Source: an uncultured Erysipelotrichaceae bacterium (GTDB taxonomy: Bacteria > Bacillota_I > Bacilli_A > Erysipelotrichales > Erysipelotrichaceae). From it: a stretch of DNA of 10,568 nucleotides. Positions 5,508 to 10,568 of the stretch are shown here, piece after piece. Position numbers and translations under genes: made by a program. Under the pieces are notes generated by a model that saw only the letters and a list, made by a program, of their open reading frames with translations, did no database searches and had not been told where the DNA came from. How positions within the stretch are numbered: position 1 is the stretch's first letter; the number at the start of each line of letters is the position of its first letter. The stretch spans positions 1-10,568 of the forward strand of contig CAJUGR010000070.1 in the NCBI GenBank assembly GCA_910586285.1. The letters run 5' to 3'.

Positions 5508-6761
5508 TTATAAGCCGGTGAGATCCCCTTTATACTGAAACAATTCCGATACGGTTACCAGTTGATAGCCTTCTTTTTGTAAATAAGGAATCAACTGTTT
5601 TACTGCTTCCAAGGTACTCGGATAAAGATCATGAAAGAGGATGACTGCTCCATCGCATGCTCCGGCTTTGGCTCTGCGTAAAGTAACAGAGGCATCGCGA
5701 TTGCTCCAATCCTCGCTGTCGACATTCCACAATGTAATTTTCATGCCGTTATCATTCATTGTTTCCTGAGTCAAATCGTTCCAGGCACCATACGGCGGAC
5801 GGATGCGTGTCGGTTCTTTTCCTGTGATACGATAAATTTCATCTTGGGTATCAAAGACTTCTCGCTTGATCATAGATCGATCTTTGCTGGCAATGCTTTG
5901 ATGATCCCAAGAGTGGTTACAGATTTCGAATCCGCCTTCGGCCATATGCTTTACCGTCTCAGGATAATTTATAACATTTTGACCCAACATAAAAAATGAG
6001 GCGTTGGCTTCGTAGCTTTCAAACAGCTTCAGAAATTCTTCTGTATACGGGGATGGGCCATCATCAAAGGTCAAGGCAATCATTTTCTTGTTGGGATCAA
6101 CGGACAGTGTACGCTTCGTTTCCGTAAATGTTTTGGCGATACCTTTGCCATGTATTCTCATATATTTTGCGAATTGATCATAGGGCAGAGTGATTTGTTT
6201 GTCCTCCACATAGCATACCAATGCATCTTCGCCGATTGTGAAGTGAACCTTAGCGATATCCGTTAAGTTATATTCAGCCTGTTTTTGAAACTGTTCCTTT
6301 AACATGTCGCCATAATCACGACGTAAAATATCATTAATGGATAATCGTTTGCCGTTGTCCTTATGAAAAGTATAATTATAATCCTGAGTCTTGATCAAGT
6401 TCTGATCCGCATCCAACTGCTGAACGTGGAAGGTAACATTCCAGTACATATCAAGTATTTCATTGCTTTCATAATCCATATATGTAATGTCGCTCTCTTT
6501 GGGCAGATCCTGTACCCACTTTTCAATATAGTCATCGACATCCGGCTGATCAAACTTTGGATAATGGAGAAATGATTTTTGTTCATCACTTTCTGTCACA
6601 ATGCTCTGCACTTCTCCGATTAATTTGTTATCGTCATCAACCTCTTTATATTTCTGATAGGGATCATTTCCTTTCCAAAGCCAGAGCGTACCTGTGCCGA
6701 CAGCGATGAGAAAGATTATGATCAATATGCCGTATCTTTGTTTGTTATTCATGTTTTGCAT
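5508..6761 (-). CDS. Membrane-anchored polysaccharide deacetylase (NodB/CE4, PdaC-like)
   Basis: This 417-residue protein removes N- or O-acetyl groups from a cell-wall polysaccharide, most likely peptidoglycan, outside the membrane. ATG 6761 is preferred over the upstream frame start at 6797 because GAGG (6772-6769) lies 7 nt before it. Residues 10-29 are a hydrophobic signal anchor. Residues about 85-205 resemble the DUF3298-type extracellular domain seen in PdaC-like proteins. The NodB catalytic domain occupies about 225-417 and is complete: TFDDGP at 231-236 (Asp233, Asp234), His283-S-W-D-His287 for metal binding, RPPYG at 321-325, the W-N-V-D-S-E-D-W stretch around 345-352 and catalytic His377 in ILFHD. 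The neighbour nitroreductase is transcribed in the opposite direction. PdaC relatives are linked to lysozyme resistance; the substrate here is inferred. Confidence 0.92.
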   Translation of the reverse strand: MQNMNNKQRYGILIIIFLIAVGTGTLWLWKGNDPYQKYKEVDDDNKLIGEVQSIVTESDEQKSFLHYPKFDQPDVDDYIEKWVQDLPKESDITYMDYESNEILDMYWNVTFHVQQLDADQNLIKTQDYNYTFHKDNGKRLSINDILRRDYGDMLKEQFQKQAEYNLTDIAKVHFTIGEDALVCYVEDKQITLPYDQFAKYMRIHGKGIAKTFTETKRTLSVDPNKKMIALTFDDGPSPYTEEFLKLFESYEANASFFMLGQNVINYPETVKHMAEGGFEICNHSWDHQSIASKDRSMIKREVFDTQDEIYRITGKEPTRIRPPYGAWNDLTQETMNDNGMKITLWNVDSEDWSNRDASVTLRRAKAGACDGAVILFHDLYPSTLEAVKQLIPYLQKEGYQLVTVSELFQYKGDLTGL

Positions 6762-6886
6762 CGTTCCGCCTCTTTCATTAGTGCTGATTAAATGCATTTT
6801 CCGTTGCGTTACTCTTTGTAATCTATGCTTTTTCTTTATCAGCTATTGTTTTTTTCTATTGTTTACATTATTTGATGATTACTTAT

Positions 6887-6914
6887 ATTGTATCACATTT
6901 TATTTCTTTATCAA
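6887..6914 (-). promoter_or_regulatory. Promoter of the polysaccharide deacetylase gene
   Basis: On the minus strand, -35 TTGATA (6914-6909), a 16-bp spacer and -10 TACAAT (6892-6887) with an extended -10 TG one base upstream. The resulting leader of about 120 nt before ATG 6761 shows no obvious riboswitch or structure. Confidence 0.7.
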
Positions 6915-6922
6915 ATGTCATT

Positions 6923-6955
6923 TTCTGCCAGTTTTGTTTAGGGGAAGTGGCAGAA
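6923..6955. promoter_or_regulatory. Inverted repeat 1 in the divergent control region
   Basis: The perfect 8-bp arms TTCTGCCA (6923-6930) and TGGCAGAA (6948-6955) are separated by 17 bp. The repeat lies just upstream of the deacetylase -35 box and outside both predicted transcripts, so it would act as DNA rather than RNA. Confidence 0.45.
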
Positions 6956-6962
6956 GCTATTT

Positions 6963-6986
6963 CTGATAATGTGAACACGTTATCAG
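6963..6986. promoter_or_regulatory. 24-bp palindrome, candidate operator
   Basis: The arms CTGATAA (6963-6969) and TTATCAG (6980-6986) flank a centre in which GTG and CAC also pair, leaving one mismatched pair and a 2-nt middle. It is 29 bp upstream of the nitroreductase -35 box and between the two divergent promoters. This is the shape of a dimeric regulator site; no regulator gene is adjacent. Confidence 0.55.
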
Positions 6987-7015
6987 GGAAAAGCACAGAA
7001 CTAGAGTTATTCGAT

Positions 7016-7044
7016 TTGATAATGTCTGTTAATTATCTTATAAT
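7016..7044 (+). promoter_or_regulatory. Promoter of the nitroreductase gene
   Basis: TTGATA (7016-7021), a 17-bp spacer and a perfect TATAAT (7039-7044), 25 bp before the start codon. Transcription would start near 7051, at or just before the ribosome binding site. Confidence 0.85.
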
Positions 7045-7069
7045 AGTTTGTGAAATAAGGAGGCAGTCT

Positions 7070-7855
7070 ATGATAAAAAATGAAGTGTTGGATGTGATTG
7101 ACAAGCGAATCTCTTTAAGAGCTTACAGTGGTCAACCAATCAGCAGTGAAGAAGAAAATGCGATTGTGAATGCGGCAATGCGGGCTCCGACCGCCGGGAA
7201 TCAGATGTTATATTCGATGATTATCATCCGCGACCCGAAAAAAAAGGCTCTTTTGGCAGAACTGTGTGATCATCAGGCCTTTGCGGCAAAAGCGCCGTTG
7301 ATGATCGTGTTCGTGGCTGATTTTCAGAAGTGGGTCGATTATTATGAGAAAAATGATGTGAAGGGGTTTTGTGAGGGAAAGGATTACCAGTTTGAAGCGC
7401 CGCAGGAAAGCGATTTGTTTTTGGCGATTGAGGATACGATGATTGCGGCTCAAAACAGTGTGATTGCGGCCGAGTCGATGGATATTGGATCTTGTTATAT
7501 CGGGGATATTATGGAAAACGGGGAACAGATCAAAGAATGTTTAAGCTTACCGCAGTATACGATGCCCATCGGTATGGTGGTTTACGGACATTATCCGGAG
7601 AATTTTCCGCGTTTGCCGAAGGAGCGATTCGAGAAGAAATTTGTGGTTTTTGAGGATACCTATCAACGCTTGAGCGGAGAGGACATTGATGCGATGTTCC
7701 AAGCGGAAGATCGTCGATATCGAAGTGATAATGCGGTTGGGGCGAAGAATTACGCACAGATGTTTTATGCGCGGAAAACCGGAGCGAAATTCTGTAAAGA
7801 AATGGCAAGAAGCGCTCGTTTCTGGCTGAAACAGTGGGATGGTCGCTTGTTATAA
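7070..7855 (+). CDS. Nitroreductase family protein (NfsA/Frp-like, FMN flavoprotein)
   Basis: This 261-residue cytoplasmic flavoprotein probably uses FMN and NAD(P)H to reduce quinones, nitro compounds or flavins; the natural substrate is not known. ATG 7070 has AAGGAGG (7057-7063) 6 nt upstream and sits just after a strong promoter; longer in-frame starts up to 6872 lie upstream of that promoter and are rejected. FMN contacts of the family are seen: R13-x-S15-x-R17 at the start, RAPTAGNQ at 38-45, GSCYIGDI at 140-147, and the YGHYPE turn at 172-177. A C-terminal basic/aromatic extension (about 215-261) is longer than in minimal nitroreductases and typical of the larger NfsA-like group. It is a single-gene transcript, divergent from the deacetylase and closed by its own terminator. 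Confidence 0.9.
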   Translation: MIKNEVLDVIDKRISLRAYSGQPISSEEENAIVNAAMRAPTAGNQMLYSMIIIRDPKKKALLAELCDHQAFAAKAPLMIVFVADFQKWVDYYEKNDVKGFCEGKDYQFEAPQESDLFLAIEDTMIAAQNSVIAAESMDIGSCYIGDIMENGEQIKECLSLPQYTMPIGMVVYGHYPENFPRLPKERFEKKFVVFEDTYQRLSGEDIDAMFQAEDRRYRSDNAVGAKNYAQMFYARKTGAKFCKEMARSARFWLKQWDGRLL

Positions 7856-7858
7856 AAG

Positions 7859-7887
7859 GAAGGCATTGTTTGTGCAATGTCTTTTTT
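7859..7887 (+). terminator. Terminator of the nitroreductase gene
   Basis: AGGCATTG (7861-7868) pairs with CAATGTCT (7875-7882), with one G-U pair, followed by a T6 run (7882-7887). It lies between convergent genes. Read on the minus strand the tail is less T-rich, so service to the protease gene is uncertain. Confidence 0.85.
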
Positions 7888-7892
7888 CTGCT

Positions 7893-8819
7893 TTAAGCGG
7901 TGATTAGAGAGATTTCCAATTCTTCAACGACCATTTCGATCGGACTTAATATGGTATAGATTTCGGCTCCGCCCCAAAGCAAACCGACAACGTGATGGCG
8001 TTGCTCACCGCTTTCCATCAATACGATGGAACCGCTGTCACCATGATCGGAAAAGGCAGTATCAATATCGGCGATGATGATTTGATCACGTTTATCATCG
8101 GCATTCGCATGAAGATAAGCGATCCGACCAATGGTGACACCGGTGGTACGTCCGCTCTTGACGACGGTTTGGCTCAGATTGGCAAGAGTGAGTGTATAAG
8201 GTGACAACGGCGTTCCGATCCCGATGATTTCATAGGGCTGCGCATCATCATTATCCAACATCTGGGCGATACCGGCATCCACGCGTGATGAATTGATGAT
8301 TCGTGAGGAGTAGGCAATACGGTTATCGCTCTCATGAGATTCCGGTTGAAAGATCGCTTGATCATTGCGATAAAAACAATGGGCGTTGGACAACAAATAA
8401 ATATCCTCGGGATTGTCTTGGGGGCGGGTGGAGTGTACAAACATTCCTAATGTACAAAAGCCTCCGGTAAAGGGGCTGTTTGGCATATAAATCTCGGCCC
8501 CCCCGGGCACGGGCCGATAGCGCTCTCGATTGGGAATTCCGTCTTTTAATTGATGCGGTACAAAGTTTGGCAACTCAACGACATCGGTGGGAAAGCCCTC
8601 AATAACAGTAGGAATGCGCTGATTGACGGGGAATTCATAAAGCGGTCGCTTATGGGTGGTAAAGACAACTATCGCGGGAATTGGCAAAACATAGCCATTG
8701 GCGACTTTATGACCGATGGCAACGGTGTGAACATTATTCAAAGCGAGTAATCGCGATGTATGACGATATTTTACATCAATGATTCGTTCATCATAGTAGG
8801 GATCGCTATTCTGTGGCAT
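7893..8819 (-). CDS. Trypsin-fold serine protease, apparently not exported
   Basis: This 308-residue protein has a chymotrypsin-like catalytic triad: His147 in LLSNAHC, Asp181 in RVDAGIAQM, and Ser262 in HGDSGS. An N-terminal module (about 20-85) of the type V-x-x-V-A-I-G-x-K ... IPAIVVFTTHK ... VIEGFPTDVVEL precedes the protease and recurs in related bacterial proteases. VKSGRTTGVTIG (220-231) is another mark of this subgroup. There is no signal peptide or membrane segment, so it probably works in the cytoplasm or leaves by a non-classical route; substrate unknown. AAAGGA lies about 9 nt before ATG 8819. No clear -35/-10 pair was found. It is monocistronic by position, convergent with the nitroreductase and separated from the DeoR gene upstream by that gene's terminator. 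Confidence 0.85.
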   Translation of the reverse strand: MPQNSDPYYDERIIDVKYRHTSRLLALNNVHTVAIGHKVANGYVLPIPAIVVFTTHKRPLYEFPVNQRIPTVIEGFPTDVVELPNFVPHQLKDGIPNRERYRPVPGGAEIYMPNSPFTGGFCTLGMFVHSTRPQDNPEDIYLLSNAHCFYRNDQAIFQPESHESDNRIAYSSRIINSSRVDAGIAQMLDNDDAQPYEIIGIGTPLSPYTLTLANLSQTVVKSGRTTGVTIGRIAYLHANADDKRDQIIIADIDTAFSDHGDSGSIVLMESGEQRHHVVGLLWGGAEIYTILSPIEMVVEELEISLITA

Positions 8820-8923
8820 ATTGACACATCCTTTCCTTACTATACTATGGAAGAAAAAAATTCATCATTAGACAAATGCGACGAGTTGCCAAGATTTTGA
8901 TATGCTTATTTTTTTGATGAAAT

Positions 8924-8959
8924 AAAAAAACGGAATAGACGGTTGAGTCTTTCCCGTTT
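8924..8959 (-). terminator. Terminator of the DeoR-type regulator gene
   Basis: On the minus strand, 8959-8947 pairs with 8940-8928 over about 13 bp (core AAACGG, one mismatch, one G-U), with a 6-nt loop and a run of seven T (8930-8924). It lies just after the stop at 8965. Confidence 0.85.
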
Positions 8960-8964
8960 ATGGA

Positions 8965-9729
8965 TTATTCGATTATGGTGATTCCGCTGCGATTCAGCTG
9001 CGTAAGAATTTGTTCCTCCGGAGTACTTTCAATAATTAATCCGGTAAAATCGGCGATGTCCGCAAATACATAATTGCCGTCCTGATGAAGCTTGGCTTTT
9101 TCGGCCACCATGTAGCTTTGCTTACTGGCTGCGATGATCGCTTTTTTGGTGAGACCGTCCGTCACATCATACGTCATTGTTTTGCCTTCATATGCATCAA
9201 TACCGACAACACCGATGAAGGAGAGATCAAATTGATAGCTTTGAATCTGTTGGATGGTAATACTGCCGATAAAACCGTCTTTGGATCGGTTGAACTCCCC
9301 GCCGAGTAAGAGAAAACGGGTCTGTCCGCCTTGAGCAAAGACATTGATAATATCAACCATATTGGACACCACCACGATATTCATATCCTTTTGATAAATG
9401 AGCTTTGCCAATTCCAGATTGATGGTGGAAACATCCAGAAAAATCATCGAGCCGGGTTTGATCAGTTCTACGGCTTTCCGGGCAATGATTTGCTTCTCTT
9501 TCACATGAACACTTTTGCGCTCCTTGACTTGATAATGATGCAGATTTTTACGCGAACAGAGGGCACCGCCGTGAATGCGTTTGAGCAGTCCGGCTTTTTC
9601 TAAGATGGCCAGATCTTTACGGATACAGTCCCGGGTAACATGAAAATCGTCACTGAGTTCCTTTACCTTGACTTGCCCGTCTAAATCCAGTCTGGCAAGT
9701 ATTTGATGGTGTCGTTCTTGTTGCAGCAT
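8965..9729 (-). CDS. DeoR-family transcriptional regulator
   Basis: This 254-residue regulator is full length for the DeoR family, which usually represses sugar or sugar-phosphate genes and responds to a phosphorylated sugar. Residues 5-56 are the winged helix-turn-helix, with the recognition region VTRDCIRKDLAILEKAGLL and the closing RIHGGA. The sensor domain (about 75-235) shows DVSTI at 99-103, VSN at 121-123, LLGGE at 141-145, VGIDAYEG at 175-182 and TKKAIIAASK at 194-203. AGGAAG lies 8 nt before ATG 9729. The manA fragment ends 66 bp upstream on the same strand, so the two were probably once one transcript, which suggests a mannose- or hexose-phosphate-related locus. The effector is inferred from family only. 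Confidence 0.92.
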   Translation of the reverse strand: MLQQERHHQILARLDLDGQVKVKELSDDFHVTRDCIRKDLAILEKAGLLKRIHGGALCSRKNLHHYQVKERKSVHVKEKQIIARKAVELIKPGSMIFLDVSTINLELAKLIYQKDMNIVVVSNMVDIINVFAQGGQTRFLLLGGEFNRSKDGFIGSITIQQIQSYQFDLSFIGVVGIDAYEGKTMTYDVTDGLTKKAIIAASKQSYMVAEKAKLHQDGNYVFADIADFTGLIIESTPEEQILTQLNRSGITIIE

Positions 9730-9795
9730 ATCATCATCTTCCTTTTCCTATACCAACGGCATGATAACCGTTTTACTTAAGTGCAGGAAATGACG

Positions 9796-10259
9796 TTACT
9801 TCACCTCATAGGTGACGTAGGTCAAATCCAAAGCACCTTTTAAAGTAATCTCACCGAAATCACAGGGAACGAAAATCGTTTCTCCCGGATGTACCGGCAA
9901 ATCATTGATGAATCCCGCTCCGGAAATCACGGTTAAAAAGTAAAATTCTTTGCGTTCATAACGTCCTTGTTTTGCTTCTACACGGATGCGTCCGGCACTG
10001 TACACCTTGGGCTCGCTGTGAAACACCGTGATTTCACAACCGTTTTGATGATACGGCTGAAGATCAACGGGAACCACATTGTCATTGGGGACGTTAACGC
10101 ATTCCAGCACTTTATCTATATGCAGATCCCGTCCTTTTCCGGTCGCTTCATCAATTGGTCGTAATCATATAAACGATACGTTAAATCGGCATTTTGTGAG
10201 AATTCGATCAGCACAAATCCTTTGCCAAAAGCATGCAGCGTACCATAAGGGATATTCTC
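9796..10259 (-). pseudogene. manA: Mannose-6-phosphate isomerase (class I), C-terminal fragment with frameshift
   Basis: Only the last half of a cupin-type phosphomannose isomerase remains, about 155 of the usual 310 or so residues. The upstream piece (10259 to about 10158) reads IPYGTLHAFGKGFVLIEFSQ and then TYRLYDYDQ; GTLHA carries a conserved metal-ligand His of the family. At about 10153-10160 the frame breaks. The natural continuation, IDEATGKGRDLHIDKVLECV, is in another frame, as if one A had been lost in the codon run encoding D-Y-D-Q-I-D. The downstream piece contains YHQNGCEITVFHS, GRYERKEFYFLTVISG and the end GALDLTYVTYEVK. A stop (10262-10260) directly precedes the fragment, so the N-terminal half, with its other metal ligands, is gone. 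The enzyme, which interconverts mannose-6-phosphate and fructose-6-phosphate, cannot be functional here. Its broken end abuts a plus-strand regulator gene. Confidence 0.85.
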
Positions 10260-10278
10260 TCATCGGAGGATGACTATC

Positions 10279-10568
10279 ATGAAAACACAAGTACGACAGG
10301 AAACCATATTGCACTATGTTCAAGATCGGAAGTTTGTTTACGTTCAGGAACTGATGAAGGCAATGAATGTTTCCGGTGCTACCATACGTCGCGATTTGAA
10401 TGCACTGGAAGCGCAAGGGAGAATCATACGTGAATACGGCAAAGTCGTTTGCCGCAAGGAACCCACCACTATGAGCGAGGCTTCGAATTGGGGGTACAAA
10501 AGAAGATTATCCGTTGTCGTGAGGAAAAGCGCCGAATCGCATTGACCGCCAGTCGTTATGTTAAGGAC
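10279..10568 (+). pseudogene. Second DeoR-family regulator, frameshifted, 3' end outside window
   Basis: ATG 10279 has GGAGG (10265-10269) 9 nt upstream; ATG 10270 directly abuts that site and is less likely. The first 55 or so residues are a clear DeoR helix-turn-helix: RQETILHYVQDRKFVYVQEL, then MNVSGATIRRDLNALEAQGRIIREYGKVV. After T-T-M-S-E (about 10475) the frame goes into unrelated sequence and stops at 10543-10545. In another frame the family sequence resumes: GVQKKIIRCREEKRRIALTA, then SRYVKD, up to the window end. Loss of 1 nt, or of 4 nt from a GCGA-type tandem, would explain it. Either the gene is broken or the sequence has an error here; the intact sensor-domain frame argues for a recent event. 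It faces away from the manA fragment. Confidence 0.75.

Noticed and set aside
6872..7069. N-terminal extension of the nitroreductase from 6872
   Set aside because: The extension runs through both inverted repeats and the promoter at 7016-7044, has no family similarity, and ATG 7070 has an ideal AAGGAGG.
10165..10416. Minus-strand frame across the manA fragment and second DeoR gene
   Set aside because: It crosses the manA remnant in the wrong frame and runs antisense to the DeoR helix-turn-helix, with no family similarity.

Overview
The window looks like a chromosomal segment of a low-to-moderate GC Bacillota (Firmicute), most like the gut Erysipelotrichia/Clostridia. This rests on AGGAGG-type ribosome binding sites, sigma-A style promoters, a DUF951 gene, a Clostridia/Erysipelotrichia-type Rpn nuclease and a surface protein with a TGD-type anchoring tail. 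Genus cannot be set from the sequence alone.

Layout. (1) 1-482: the 3' end of a surface protein with five 12-residue Asp-rich, calcium-loop-like repeats and a membrane-anchor tail, followed by a terminator. (2) 638-2999: two tandem copies of an Rpn-family (PD-(D/E)XK) nuclease gene. Each has its own promoter and terminator. They are identical over about 814 bp (promoter plus nuclease domain) and then change abruptly to diverged C-terminal parts. Both carry a strong in-frame internal ribosome binding site and ATG before the variable C-terminal part. (3) 3183-5279: a housekeeping operon of dtd, folD, a DUF951 gene and a GNAT acetyltransferase, closed by a two-stem terminator. (4) 5508-7887: a membrane-anchored polysaccharide deacetylase (minus strand) and a nitroreductase (plus strand), divergently transcribed from two good promoters with two inverted repeats between them. 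(5) 7893-8819: a trypsin-fold serine protease with no export signal. (6) 8924-10568: a decaying sugar-metabolism locus: an intact DeoR-type regulator, a truncated and frameshifted C-terminal piece of class I mannose-6-phosphate isomerase, and on the plus strand a second DeoR-type regulator that is also frameshifted.

The most interesting part is the Rpn pair. Each gene has the architecture of the gene-within-gene toxin-antitoxin/antiphage arrangement reported for E. coli Rpn proteins: a nuclease-bearing long form, a separately translated C-terminal short form, and a variable number of four-residue repeats in the short form. Here the two neighbours share an identical nuclease half but differ in their short forms, including by exactly one four-residue unit. 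This suggests recent duplication or gene conversion of the nuclease part while the C-terminal parts stayed distinct. Function is inferred and untested.
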